DNA of 64,000 nt. It comes from an uncultured Sutterella sp. (GTDB taxonomy: Bacteria; Pseudomonadota; Gammaproteobacteria; Burkholderiales; Burkholderiaceae_F). A program made the position numbers and the translations under genes. Below the pieces are notes generated by a model. The model saw nothing but the letters and a program-made list of their open reading frames with translations, ran no database searches and was not told the origin of the DNA. This document shows, in pieces, positions 35,112 to 43,843 of this stretch (position 1 is its first letter; each line of letters opens with the position of its first letter). The stretch is taken from positions 45,700 to 109,699 of the forward strand of contig CAAEPH010000007.1 of the NCBI GenBank assembly GCA_900757865.1, written 5' to 3'.

Positions 35112-35138
35112 TGCGGAAAACCCTAAGGTTTTCCCGCA
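35112..35138. promoter_or_regulatory. Hairpin between earP and efp
   Basis: TGCGGAAAACC and GGTTTTCCCGCA pair over 11 bp with one bulged C. There is no U-tract. It may be a weak terminator or processing site separating earP from the efp promoter. Confidence 0.4.
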
Positions 35139-35153
35139 GGCATTGGGGAAATT

Positions 35154-35258
35154 TGGTAAAATTGCGGGCTATTGAAAAATTTTCTCTTGCGCCCTAACTC
35201 ATGAAACAGGGGCGCGAGACTCTCTTTCTCGCAACTCTGTCCATAAGGATAAGCAATA
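35154..35258 (+). promoter_or_regulatory. efp promoter with a leader that can form alternative hairpins
   Basis: An extended -10, TGGTAAAAT, is at 35154-35162, giving a start at about 35169 and a leader of about 90 nt. In the leader GCGCCC at 35189-35194 pairs with GGGCGC at 35210-35215, while GCGAGA at 35214-35219 pairs with TCTCGC at 35227-35232. The two stems share bases 35214-35215, so they partly exclude each other. The ribosome site (AAGGAT) lies after both. Confidence 0.5.
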
Positions 35259-35816
35259 ATGAAAACCGCTCAGGAACTTCGCCTCGGCAACGTGTTTATG
35301 GTGGGCAAGGACCCCATGGTTGTCGTCAAGTCTGAATACTCAAAGGGTGGCCGTGGTGCCTCGACCGTGAAGATGAAGATGAAGAACCTTCTCACGAACG
35401 CCACCACCGAAACCGTCTTCCGCGCTGATGACAAGTTTGAAGACCTCATCCTCGAACGCAAAGAAGTGACCTACTCCTACTTCGCTGATCCCCACTATGT
35501 GTGGATGGACGACGAATACAACCAGTACGAAGTGGATGCTGACGTGATGAGCGAAGCGCTCAAGTATCTCCAGGACGGTATGCCTGCTGAATGCGTGTTC
35601 TACGAAGGCCGTGCTATCTCGATCGAACTCCCGACGATGCTCGTTCGTGAAGTGACCTACACCGAACCCGCTGTCAAGGGTGACACGTCTGGTAAGGTCA
35701 TGAAACCCGCCAAGATCGACACCGGCTATGAACTCTCCGTGCCGGCCTTCGTCGAAGTGGGCGACAAGATCGAAATCGATACGCGTACGGGTGAATACCG
35801 TAACCGCGTGAAGTAA
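35259..35816 (+). CDS. efp: Translation elongation factor P
   Basis: 185 residues. EF-P relieves ribosome stalling at polyproline. Three beta-barrel domains. The loop tip reads SKGGRGAS with Arg at residue 32, the residue rhamnosylated by EarP, rather than the Lys of the EpmA pathway. The neighbouring earP agrees. Strong codon bias indicates high expression. It ends at a strong terminator. Confidence 0.97.
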   Translation: MKTAQELRLGNVFMVGKDPMVVVKSEYSKGGRGASTVKMKMKNLLTNATTETVFRADDKFEDLILERKEVTYSYFADPHYVWMDDEYNQYEVDADVMSEALKYLQDGMPAECVFYEGRAISIELPTMLVREVTYTEPAVKGDTSGKVMKPAKIDTGYELSVPAFVEVGDKIEIDTRTGEYRNRVK

Positions 35817-35844
35817 TCGAGTCATTCGCACTCGTTACTGACCC

Positions 35845-35887
35845 AAAAAGCCTGATGGCCAAGAAATGGCGCTCATCGGGCTTTTTT
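35845..35887 (+). terminator. Intrinsic terminator of efp
   Basis: AAAAAGCCTGATG pairs with CATCGGGCTTTTT (one G-U pair), followed by a run of T. Typical rho-independent form. Confidence 0.85.
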
Positions 35888-36013
35888 CTTTTCTCGACTC
35901 TATTCAGCCTTATCGCTGACTTGAGGCTTTCTCAAAGACCGCTTCGGCTTTCGGTTTAGAATAGTTGGTTGAACCCAAGGCTTCTCCCCGAGCCAACGCT
36001 TAACTTGGAGCTC

Positions 36014-36475
36014 ATGATGGATATTGAAAAAGATAACCGCATGTACATGCAAATTGCCCTTCTCACGTCGCGTCGCAGCTATGCCAAACGCCTTAAAGTG
36101 GGTTGTGTGATTGTGAAAAACCACTCCATCATTTCCTTTGGCTGGAACGGGATGCCCACCGGGTACGACAACTGTTGCGAAATGGAAGTTGACGGCAAGC
36201 TCGTCACGCGCCCGGAAGTTCAACACGCGGAATTAAATGCCATCGCTAAACTCGCGGAAAACGGCTATTCAAGTAAAGGCGCTGCGATTTTCATCACGCA
36301 CAGCCCCTGCATCCACTGCGCGCTCCTCATTCAAAAGTGTGGCATTACCGAGGTTTACTACCATAAGCTCTACCGCAGTAGCGAAGGGCTCACGTTCCTC
36401 ACAAATGCGGGGGTCAAAGTGATGGAATTGAGCGACGTACCGCTTCCCTTTGATCCCACGCCCGAGGAGCAATAA
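36014..36475 (+). CDS. dCMP/cytidine-type deaminase (ComEB-like)
   Basis: 153 residues from ATG 36014. The adjacent ATG at 36017 has better spacing from GGAG and is equally likely. The open frame from 35969 is not supported. The zinc deaminase motifs are HAELNAI (His, Glu) and SPCIHCA (two Cys), and TRPEVQHAE is typical of deoxycytidylate deaminases. It would convert dCMP to dUMP for dTMP synthesis. Extra Cys in DNCCEMEVDG fit the second zinc site of this family. Confidence 0.88.
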   Translation: MMDIEKDNRMYMQIALLTSRRSYAKRLKVGCVIVKNHSIISFGWNGMPTGYDNCCEMEVDGKLVTRPEVQHAELNAIAKLAENGYSSKGAAIFITHSPCIHCALLIQKCGITEVYYHKLYRSSEGLTFLTNAGVKVMELSDVPLPFDPTPEEQ

Positions 36476-36535
36476 AAAGGCCACAACGACTGACATATCG
36501 GTAGAGACGATAAACCATTTTCGGGACACAAGCTC

Positions 36536-37504
36536 ATGATTTGGCAAGCTTTCTTACATTCACTCAATTGCGTAGCGATTTTGATCTTGCTGGGCGGCGC
36601 CGGGTACTGGACCGCGCAATTGGGATGGTACGACGAGCGCTCCAAGATGCTGATCTCGAAGTTGGTGACGTTTCTCTCGCTGCCTGCCTACCTCTTCTCA
36701 AGCGTCATGAGTCACTTGACGCACGAGGAGTTGATTGACCTCTTCCCGCAGCTCTTAATCCCCTTTGCCACCATTTGGACCGGGTTTGCCATCTCCCGAG
36801 TGATTGCTCACTTTGGTCACATTAACGTGGTACACAAAGGTGTTTTCTCGTCGGCCTTCACGGCGAGCAACAACATGTTTATTGGCGTGCCGGTGTCATT
36901 GGCGCTCTTTGGTGAAAAAGCGATCATCCCCACGCTTTTATACTTTTTCATCAACACCTCGTTTTTCTGGACCGTGGGGAACTTTCTCGAAGCGCGCGAC
37001 GGACAGATTGCGAATCACCAACCCGCTCAGCCCATTCTCTCATGGACCAGCATTCGCCGTGTGTTCTCACCACCTTTTTGCGGGTTCTTGCTTGCCATCG
37101 CCTGCATTGTCATCAACGTCGAGCCCCCGTCCTTTATCATGGCGAGTGCTCACTATCTCGGTAACATGACCAGCGCCTTGGCGCTCATCTTCATTGGGCT
37201 TATGCTCTTCTCGATCGGGATTCGCAACATTCGCTTTACGCGCGATTTGGCGTGGGTATTTTTCGGGCGTTTTCTCCTCTTACCGTTACTATGCTTAGGG
37301 TTTGCGCACCTCTTTCCCACCACCGAGATGTTTGCCAAAGTGTTTGTGATTCAGGCGGCACTGCCCTGCATTTCACAAATTGCCATTTTGGCGAAATACC
37401 ATCATGCGGACGCGCGCTTTGCCACGACATGTGTCGCGAGCACCACGCTGGGCTGCTTGGTGGCGCTCCCCATCTGGATGATTGTTCTCACGAGCGTTAT
37501 CTAG
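36536..37504 (+). CDS. AEC family transporter (auxin efflux carrier-like)
   Basis: 322 residues with about ten membrane helices in two halves. Family landmarks: SKLVTFLSLPAYLFSSV in the first half, SSAFTASNNMFIGVPVSLALF, and QAALPCISQIAILAKYH in the second half. Bacterial members often carry malonate, malate or other organic acids. The substrate here cannot be read from the sequence. It lies 60 bases after the deaminase gene. Confidence 0.87.
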   Translation: MIWQAFLHSLNCVAILILLGGAGYWTAQLGWYDERSKMLISKLVTFLSLPAYLFSSVMSHLTHEELIDLFPQLLIPFATIWTGFAISRVIAHFGHINVVHKGVFSSAFTASNNMFIGVPVSLALFGEKAIIPTLLYFFINTSFFWTVGNFLEARDGQIANHQPAQPILSWTSIRRVFSPPFCGFLLAIACIVINVEPPSFIMASAHYLGNMTSALALIFIGLMLFSIGIRNIRFTRDLAWVFFGRFLLLPLLCLGFAHLFPTTEMFAKVFVIQAALPCISQIAILAKYHHADARFATTCVASTTLGCLVALPIWMIVLTSVI

Positions 37505-37548
37505 TCACCGAGGGAGTCGAGGTGCCTCGGGGCGAGGTGAGTAGCGAC

Positions 37549-38508
37549 TCACTCGCCGTGGGTAGGCGTTGCGTTAGCAGGTTTGCCGGCCTTTTCAAAG
37601 GCTTCTTTACGCAAAATCACCTGCGCAAATTCGTCGTCCAAGGCATCCAATTCGGCTGCTATCTCGTCAATATCGGCCTCATCAGCTTGGATTTCTTCCA
37701 AGTACTCCATATCACCCTCAAGGTTATTACGCTTATTGGCCATCGCCTCGAGCGTGCGTTCAAAATCCTCGAGCGTGAGCGCCTCAAACGGAGCATCAAG
37801 CACCGGAATATAGGCACGGTCTTTGGGGTATTCAGTGGGCAGTTCCGCAACGGCTCTTTGGTCCCACTCGGGCAAATCCGCTGTGCTCCAAGCTGGGTTA
37901 GCGGGATTCGCTCTGATGGGAGTGATGGGAGTGTTGGGCGTGATTGGACTCATGGCATTCATTCCGGTGTTGGGTGGCAACACGGGAGGCTCCGCCAAGT
38001 TGGGGGCCTTGTCGCGCAGTAGCGCCAGGCCCGGTTCAGAAACGGGCACAGCCAAGGGTGAGGTCGCCGCAAAGGTGCCGTTGATCGCCTCGCGCATGGC
38101 AGAGGCGTCAAAGTGCTCGGCCGCCGCGTTTTGAGCGTTCGCTTTGAGCGTTTCAATGGGTGTGTTGAGCATCGCTTCGCGCTCAATGTCGAGCGCACTG
38201 GTTGCCGCGGGAGGGGTGACGGGCGTCACTTCCACACCTGGCGCCAAGGCGACCGTAGAGGGTGTTGACGTGGACATTTTGGGCGTTTTGGCTTCAAGCG
38301 TCTCGTCAAGCTCGGCCAAGCCGTCTTGGGGCTTGGACGTGTCGCTCACGTTGGGTGTCGTCATCGGCGCGGGCGCCACCTGCATGGCTATCGAAAGCGT
38401 TCCCAAAATAAGGGGACCGTCTTCGGCACTTAACCGCAATGTCTGTCCCGTCTCTTCGTTTTTGAGCAACACATAACCCGTTGGTAGAATCACCGTAAAT
38501 TGCGACAT
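37549..38508 (-). CDS. Hypothetical protein, Pro/Thr-rich middle and acidic coiled-coil C-terminus
   Basis: 319 residues, AAGGAAAGGG before the ATG. Not recognised. Residues 1-45 look folded (MSQFTVILPTGYVLLKNEET). Residues about 48-225 are Pro, Thr and Ala-rich and probably disordered, with a small repeat (SPITPNTPITPI). Residues about 235-305 form a helical, acidic coiled coil. There is no signal peptide or membrane helix, so it is probably cytoplasmic. The layout resembles the protein at 13350-14402 only in its disordered part. Confidence 0.6.
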   Translation of the reverse strand: MSQFTVILPTGYVLLKNEETGQTLRLSAEDGPLILGTLSIAMQVAPAPMTTPNVSDTSKPQDGLAELDETLEAKTPKMSTSTPSTVALAPGVEVTPVTPPAATSALDIEREAMLNTPIETLKANAQNAAAEHFDASAMREAINGTFAATSPLAVPVSEPGLALLRDKAPNLAEPPVLPPNTGMNAMSPITPNTPITPIRANPANPAWSTADLPEWDQRAVAELPTEYPKDRAYIPVLDAPFEALTLEDFERTLEAMANKRNNLEGDMEYLEEIQADEADIDEIAAELDALDDEFAQVILRKEAFEKAGKPANATPTHGE

Positions 38509-38890
38509 GCCCGCCCTTTCCTTATTGGTTGAGATTTAACGCGTCACGAGCGCACTGGCTCATGTTGAATAGGCCTGGTGCTCGAGGCGTTATAGTGTCT
38601 TAACGCCTGAATGCGTTATCGTCTTTATTGTCTTCTTGGCATCAAGTCTACCCAAAAGCGCGCCACTTCATCAACTCAACGCATAAAGCTCGCCGTGTTC
38701 ACCGCTCGCTCGCCTTTCCCCCTAAGCTCAGCTTAATTCGATTGGCCTAGACTAGAAAGCGGTACAATTAATCGTCAGCTTGGCGTACGCCCCACCCTAC
38801 AACCTGTCACTAACGTGGGCTGGGTACGCACGCCGACAAAAGCGCTGTTTGCTCCGCGATTTGTCCTTCTCTACAAAAGGAGACCCCACC
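38509..38890. other. Intergenic region before a small membrane protein gene
   Basis: 382 bases between divergent genes. A candidate -10, TACAAT, is at 38763-38768 for the plus-strand small gene. I see no RNA gene or repeat. Confidence 0.4.
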
Positions 38891-39091
38891 ATGTTTACGT
38901 TCTTTACGATCGTTTTTGCGGTTATTTGGGCTGGGATTTCGTTCCTGTTGCTCTTTAAGGTTTGGGACAAACTCGGTCCCATCGTGTTGAATTTCTCCAA
39001 GAGTCATATCGTACAAGGTGCCGCGATGGTGATCACGTTTTTGATCATCTTTGGCATTCCCCTTCGCTTGTGGTTTAAGCTCTTTGGCTAA
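38891..39091 (+). CDS. Small two-helix membrane protein of unknown function
   Basis: 66 residues from ATG 38891 with an excellent ribosome site (AAAAGGAGA). The frame runs back to 38780, but the upstream part is leader sequence. Two membrane helices: about 2-24 (FTIVFAVIWAGISFLLLF) and about 42-60 (GAAMVITFLIIFGIPLRLWF). A Lys/Asp-containing loop joins them. Own terminator, so it is an independent small gene. Not recognised. Confidence 0.7.
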   Translation: MFTFFTIVFAVIWAGISFLLLFKVWDKLGPIVLNFSKSHIVQGAAMVITFLIIFGIPLRLWFKLFG

Positions 39092-39171
39092 ATGGCGTTA
39101 GCGCACACGAGTGAACGCCTTGTAGCGAACACTGTCAAAACGCTCGATCAACACCTAAGCCAATAAAAAAA

Positions 39172-39210
39172 CCGGTTCATCTGCCCAAAGACAGTGAACC
39201 GGCTTTTTTT
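39172..39210. terminator. Bidirectional terminator between the small membrane protein and ccmI
   Basis: CCGGTTCA and TGAACCGG, 8-bp stem, with A run before and seven T after. It serves both the small gene and the convergent ccm operon. Confidence 0.85.
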
Positions 39211-39229
39211 GTGTGCGTTCGCGCTTGGA

Positions 39230-40549
39230 CTATTTGAGCGTGTCGATCACGATCTTCACATCCGTGGCGCCCACGTTCGTGGGGGTCTTGAGTTCACCCT
39301 CGACGTCGCCCGGCTGCACCATGAAGTTACCCGTCGACGAAATACGCGCCCCCATGATCACCGTTTTTTCCTCCGAGAGGTGACGGTTGCCCATCGCCAT
39401 CATCATGTTGTCGCGAAGATCAAACTGATAGGGTAAATCCTTCGCTTCGATCTTCAAGAACGCCACAGGCATCTTGGAGCCTTCCACCGGACGCGCGTAG
39501 ATAAAGACGGTGTCAGTGGGCTTGACGCGATCCTTAAAGGCAGGGGCCAATTCCACCACACCCTTAATGCTCACTTGAGGGGCCGCTTTGACGGTAGGTA
39601 CGGGCTCGGCCTTCGCACTGTTCGCGCTATTGTCGCCCGCAGCACTCACGCCTTTACTCTTAGTGCTCGCCATGTTTTCCGCAGCACCCGCTAAGCGCTT
39701 GGCTTCATTGATGTTGGACTTGATCTGTTCGCGATCCGGGAAGTCCTCCGGGACCACCTCCAAGAGGTGTTCCCAGTACTTCGCGGCGTCCGCGTAGCGC
39801 TGTTTGTCCCACGAGTGAATCGCCAAGAGCGCCAAGGCTTTCCACTGGTTCGGGTCGATCTGAAGCGCTTCTTTTAAGAGGTTTTCCACCTCTTGCGTGA
39901 TCACTTTGCCGTTTGCAGCCGCGAGCATATCAGCCATTTCGGCGATGATATCGGCGTTGTCTGGCATGCGCTTACTTAACTCACGGAAGGCGTTATACGC
40001 GTCGTCATAGCGGTTCACGCTCGCACACGTGCGTGCCAACAAGTACCACGTATTGAGATCTTCAGGGTCTTCTTTCAAGCGCGCTTGTAAGCCCTTGATC
40101 GCTTCTTCCATCTCAGCTTGGCTGTGGCCATTTTCCGTGGTGCGTTGCTGATTGACCATTTCCAAGAACGCGGGATCCATCGCTGAATACCGACCCAGCG
40201 CTAAATAGCCCGTCACACCAATGGCCGGAATCAACACAGCGCACACAGCCGCTGCCACGCGACCACCTTTGTTCGAGGTGGTTGTGGGGTCTTTCGCGGA
40301 ACGCGTTTCTTCGAGCACGCGGCGCTCGAGCTCCATGCGCGTTTCCTCGTACTCGTCCAAGTCGATCTTGCCCGCTTTATGGTCGCGCTCGAGGTCCGCC
40401 GCTTGTTGGCGCAAAATGGTGAGCACAGCTTCTTTGCGATTCGCGTCTTCCGCGTCGTCGCGCGAGCGATCACGCCACAGGGGCACCACCACAAACGCGA
40501 TGGCAACAAGCGTGAACACCGTACAAATCAGAATAAATGTCGTCAACAC
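39230..40549 (-). CDS. ccmI: Cytochrome c maturation protein CcmI
   Basis: 439 residues. Two N-terminal membrane helices (about 1-25 and 95-115), separated by a coiled coil with the family signature DRAR-type region seen as QAADLERDHKAGKIDLDEYEE split over the motif. A periplasmic TPR domain (about 150-280) and a C-terminal beta domain follow. It holds apocytochrome c for the heme ligation complex with CcmF and CcmH. Last gene of the operon, 6 bases after ccmH. Confidence 0.9.
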   Translation of the reverse strand: MLTTFILICTVFTLVAIAFVVVPLWRDRSRDDAEDANRKEAVLTILRQQAADLERDHKAGKIDLDEYEETRMELERRVLEETRSAKDPTTTSNKGGRVAAAVCAVLIPAIGVTGYLALGRYSAMDPAFLEMVNQQRTTENGHSQAEMEEAIKGLQARLKEDPEDLNTWYLLARTCASVNRYDDAYNAFRELSKRMPDNADIIAEMADMLAAANGKVITQEVENLLKEALQIDPNQWKALALLAIHSWDKQRYADAAKYWEHLLEVVPEDFPDREQIKSNINEAKRLAGAAENMASTKSKGVSAAGDNSANSAKAEPVPTVKAAPQVSIKGVVELAPAFKDRVKPTDTVFIYARPVEGSKMPVAFLKIEAKDLPYQFDLRDNMMMAMGNRHLSEEKTVIMGARISSTGNFMVQPGDVEGELKTPTNVGATDVKIVIDTLK

Positions 40550-40555
40550 TTGGCG

Positions 40556-41038
40556 TTACTCCTTGTCACCCGAGAGCATTTGTTGAGCCAGCGCTTTTTC
40601 TTCACTCGTTAATGGCTGCTGCGTCTGCGAAATCGCGGATTTGCGACGGCGCAAATTGACGTAAAACGCGACGAGCCCAATGATAAAGAGCGCCACCGGG
40701 CCCAACCACAAAATGTAGGTCGTAGCCTTAAAGGGCGGACGATAGAGCACAAAGTCCCCATAGCGCTCCACCATGTAGTCCACGATTTCTTTATTGGTTT
40801 TACCGGCTTTGACTTGTTCAATCACTTGATTGCGAAGGTCAACGGCCAACTCGGCATTACTTTCCGCAATGGACTGGTTTTGGCAGACCAAGCAGCGAAG
40901 TTGCTCCGAGACTTCCACCACGCGCTGATGCGCTATCGGGTCAAAAGCCGTGGGGGTTGCTTCTTTCGCAGCATGCACAGCGCCCACCATCGTCAAGGCA
41001 CAAAGCCCTGCGGTGAGGATTTGCCAAACTTGCTTCAT
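40556..41038 (-). CDS. ccmH: Cytochrome c maturation protein CcmH
   Basis: 160 residues from ATG 41038, preceded by GGAGG. Signal peptide to about residue 24. The thiol motif LRCLVCQNQS (LRCxxCQ) keeps the apocytochrome heme-site cysteines reduced. C-terminal membrane helix about 110-130, as in the short CcmH form. The start overlaps the ccmG stop by 4 bases. Confidence 0.95.
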   Translation of the reverse strand: MKQVWQILTAGLCALTMVGAVHAAKEATPTAFDPIAHQRVVEVSEQLRCLVCQNQSIAESNAELAVDLRNQVIEQVKAGKTNKEIVDYMVERYGDFVLYRPPFKATTYILWLGPVALFIIGLVAFYVNLRRRKSAISQTQQPLTSEEKALAQQMLSGDKE

Positions 41039-41571
41039 GACTCCGCCTCCAATTTGTCCAATAAGGGTTTCACTTGTTCGTTCCAAATTTGCGTGGAGAG
41101 CGGATAGCTCACCTTGGCACGAATCACACCCTTTTTGTCGATCACAAACGTTTCGGGCACGCCCGTGACACCCAAATCGATACCCACGGCGTTTTTAACC
41201 TCATAGACCACGGTATCGTACGGATTACCCGCCTGGCGCAACCACTGCTCGGCCGCCGCCGTTTGGTCCTTGTAGAGGAAACCCACGATCGGAGTCTTCA
41301 AGCCTTGGCGCTTTAAGTTCACCATAAAGGGGTGCTCTTGCTTACAAGGCACGCACCACGTGGCCCACACGTTGAGCATCCAAACCTTGCCCTTCATCGA
41401 TTCGGTATCGAACTTCTGATCCTTATCGAACAGAAGTGGCAACTGCCACGTGGGCATGGGCTTGTCGATTAAGACCGACGGCAAGGTGCGAGGGTCAAGA
41501 TAGAGACCCTTAAAGAGAAAACCCGCCAGAATAATGAATATTCCGAATGGGATGAGATACTTCGCTTTCAT
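41035..41571 (-). CDS. ccmG: Periplasmic thiol-disulfide oxidoreductase CcmG/DsbE
   Basis: 178 residues from ATG 41571 with GGAG upstream. N-terminal membrane anchor (about 4-22), then a thioredoxin domain with active site WATWCVPCKQEHP and a cis-Pro in TGVPETFVID. It passes electrons from DsbD to CcmH or the apocytochrome. The annotated frame start 15 bases upstream is less likely. Confidence 0.95.
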   Translation of the reverse strand: MKAKYLIPFGIFIILAGFLFKGLYLDPRTLPSVLIDKPMPTWQLPLLFDKDQKFDTESMKGKVWMLNVWATWCVPCKQEHPFMVNLKRQGLKTPIVGFLYKDQTAAAEQWLRQAGNPYDTVVYEVKNAVGIDLGVTGVPETFVIDKKGVIRAKVSYPLSTQIWNEQVKPLLDKLEAES

Positions 41572-41672
41572 TTCTCCATACTCCATGTCGTGTTGACGTC
41601 CGTGGCCCTCTTTTTCCTCAAGCCACTGCGCTGTGGCGGCGCGGAACCCTCCAAAGAGGTTGCCTCGGACAT
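41568..41672 (-). CDS. Candidate 34-residue ORF between ccmF and ccmG
   Basis: ATG at 41672, stop TGA at 41570-41568 overlapping the ccmG ATG as ATGA, an arrangement typical of translational coupling. AGGAG lies 13 bases upstream, rather far. An in-frame TTG at 41675 is nearer. The product is basic and hydrophilic (SGLRKKRATD) with no membrane helix. Not recognised. It could instead be an untranslated spacer of 119 bases. The other ccm genes are tightly packed except here and around ccmE/ccmF and ccmB/ccmC. Confidence 0.25.
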   Translation of the reverse strand: MSEATSLEGSAPPQRSGLRKKRATDVNTTWSMEK

Positions 41673-41690
41673 CAACCGTCTCAAACTCCT

Positions 41691-43649
41691 CTAGGCCACG
41701 GTGTTTTCGAGCTTACGCTTATTTTTGCGATAGCGTCGATCCGTGGCAGCCCAGAAGCCACCAAAGGCCATGATCAGCGCACCAAACCAAATCCAGGTGA
41801 CATAAGGCTTGCTGTAAGCACGCACCACCCAACCGCCGTCGGAGGTGGGCGCACCTAAGCTCACGTAGACGTCACCCGTGATCGAGTGGCGAATCGCCGC
41901 TTCGGTCATCGGCATGGAGTGCGAGCTGAAGTACTTACGCTTTTCTGGATAGAGATGCTCGATCTCTTTACCGTCACGCGAGAGCGTAAAGTCACCACGG
42001 TCAGCGGTGTAGTTGGGACCGCGTTCGTTGGTGATGCCGTTTAACGTAAACGTGTAGCCGTCAACGGTCACTTGTTCACCCGGGAACATGTGTACGTCAC
42101 GCTCAGACGAATAGCCCTTCACGAGCGCCACACCGATCACAAAGACGGCAATACCCACGTGTGCGATCTGCATGCCCCACCAAGCGCGAGGCTGACGCAA
42201 GAGTTTCGTGATGAGATTCCCCGGGGTGTTACGAATCTGTTCGCGGAATCCTTCCAAAACGGCCAAGAACAAGAAGACGGCTGAGGCAATCCCCGTAAAG
42301 ATCCAGCCACCCATGCCACCCATGGCGTACGGGATCGCTAAGCCCGCGATGATCGCCAAGGCCAAGCACCACCAGAGGTTTTTCATCAGCAGTTTCGGAT
42401 CGGCTGCTTTCCAACGTGCCAAAGGTCCAATACCCACCAAGAGCACCAGCGGAATCATCAAGGGACCAAAGACCGCGTCAAAGTAGGGTGGCCCAACGGA
42501 GATCTTGCCTGCGTTCAAGGCGTCCAAAAAGAGCGGATAAAGCGTACCCAAAAGCACGGCACCCATCGCCACGACCAGAAGCACGTTGTTGACGAGCAGC
42601 ATCGATTCGCGAGAGAGCAGACCAAAGTTGCCACCCAAACCGACCGTTGGTGCACGCCACGCAAAGAGCAAGAACGACAAACCAATGACGATGATCAAGA
42701 ACGCCAAAATGAAAATACCGCGCTCTGGGTCGGACGCAAACGCGTGAACCGAGGTGAGCACGCCAGAGCGCACCAAGAAGGTCCCCAGCAGCGACAAGGA
42801 GAACGTCAAAATGGCGAGCAGGACCGTCCAAATACGGAAGCAACCGCGCTTTTCCGTCACGGCCAACGAGTGCATCAACGCCGTTCCCGTCAACCACGGC
42901 ATAAAGGACGAGTTTTCAACCGGGTCCCAGAACCACCAGCCGCCCCAGCCAAGCTCGTAGTAAGCCCAGTAGGATCCGAGCGCAATACCGAGCGTCAAGA
43001 GCACCCACGCAGCCGTCGTCCAGGGGCGCATCCAACGCGCCCACGCGGCGTCCAAGCGCCCGGAGATAAGCGCAGCGATGGAGAACGCAAACGGCACCGA
43101 AAAACCCACATAGCCCAAATAGAGCAGTGGCGGATGGAACACCATCCCCGGGTCCTGCAAGAGCGGATTTAAGTCCGCGCCTTCAGCGGGCGCCGGGAAC
43201 AAACGCAAGAACGGGTCCGATGTAAAGAGCATGAAAATCAAAAAGCCCATGCCCACCAAGCCCATGGTGCCCACCACACGAGCGACCATCTCAGCCGGTA
43301 AACGACGCGCAGCGAACGCTAGCGCTACCCCCCACCACGAAAGCGTCACGGTCCAAAAGAGGATCGAGCCTTCATGACTGCCCCACGTCGCCGCCACTTT
43401 GTAGTACCACGGCAAGAGCGAATTTGAGTTATTCGCCACGTTCAGCACCGTAAAGTCTGAGACGTAGAACGAATACGCCAATGCACCAATGGCAATCGTG
43501 CCAAAAAGCGCATTAGCGGCTGCCGCAGGGCGTGCCACCGCCATCAGGGCTTTATTCCCTGTGGCAGCGCCCACCATAGGCAGTACGCCCTGTATGAGGC
43601 TAATCGCCAGACATAAAATCAAGGCAAAGTGACCAATCTCAGGAATCAC
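41691..43649 (-). CDS. ccmF: Cytochrome c heme lyase CcmF
   Basis: 652 residues from a GTG at 43649 with GGAG 8 bases upstream. About 14 membrane helices. The WWD heme-handling motif is GWGGWWFWDPVENSSFMPW, with conserved His residues in flanking loops (WGSHEGS, VFHPPLLYLGY). It ligates heme from CcmE to apocytochrome cysteines. Only a standard CcmF is seen, so the CX15CH heme of MccA may need another lyase elsewhere. Confidence 0.96.
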   Translation of the reverse strand: MIPEIGHFALILCLAISLIQGVLPMVGAATGNKALMAVARPAAAANALFGTIAIGALAYSFYVSDFTVLNVANNSNSLLPWYYKVAATWGSHEGSILFWTVTLSWWGVALAFAARRLPAEMVARVVGTMGLVGMGFLIFMLFTSDPFLRLFPAPAEGADLNPLLQDPGMVFHPPLLYLGYVGFSVPFAFSIAALISGRLDAAWARWMRPWTTAAWVLLTLGIALGSYWAYYELGWGGWWFWDPVENSSFMPWLTGTALMHSLAVTEKRGCFRIWTVLLAILTFSLSLLGTFLVRSGVLTSVHAFASDPERGIFILAFLIIVIGLSFLLFAWRAPTVGLGGNFGLLSRESMLLVNNVLLVVAMGAVLLGTLYPLFLDALNAGKISVGPPYFDAVFGPLMIPLVLLVGIGPLARWKAADPKLLMKNLWWCLALAIIAGLAIPYAMGGMGGWIFTGIASAVFLFLAVLEGFREQIRNTPGNLITKLLRQPRAWWGMQIAHVGIAVFVIGVALVKGYSSERDVHMFPGEQVTVDGYTFTLNGITNERGPNYTADRGDFTLSRDGKEIEHLYPEKRKYFSSHSMPMTEAAIRHSITGDVYVSLGAPTSDGGWVVRAYSKPYVTWIWFGALIMAFGGFWAATDRRYRKNKRKLENTVA

Positions 43650-43702
43650 TTGTAGTCTCCAGTAGTTTTGTAACGTTGACCTTTGCTCTCCGGCCCTTCA
43701 CT

Positions 43703-43744
43703 AAAAAAAGCGGAGAAGGACGCACCCTCAAGGGCAGCGTCCTT
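43703..43744 (-). terminator. Possible attenuator within the ccm operon
   Basis: On the minus strand AAGGACGC pairs with GCGTCCTT, with an inner CCCT-AGGG extension, and seven T follow after a gap of 6 bases. It lies in the 194-base ccmE-ccmF gap. The gap before the T run makes it a weak terminator at best. Confidence 0.4.
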
Positions 43745-43843
43745 ATGTGAGAAAAACGGCGCCGACACGCTCGGCCACGAGCTCGTTTTCCTCAACTCAC
43801 TTGTGTGCCCAGGCGGTCAACCTCAGCCCACAGCGTTAAACCC

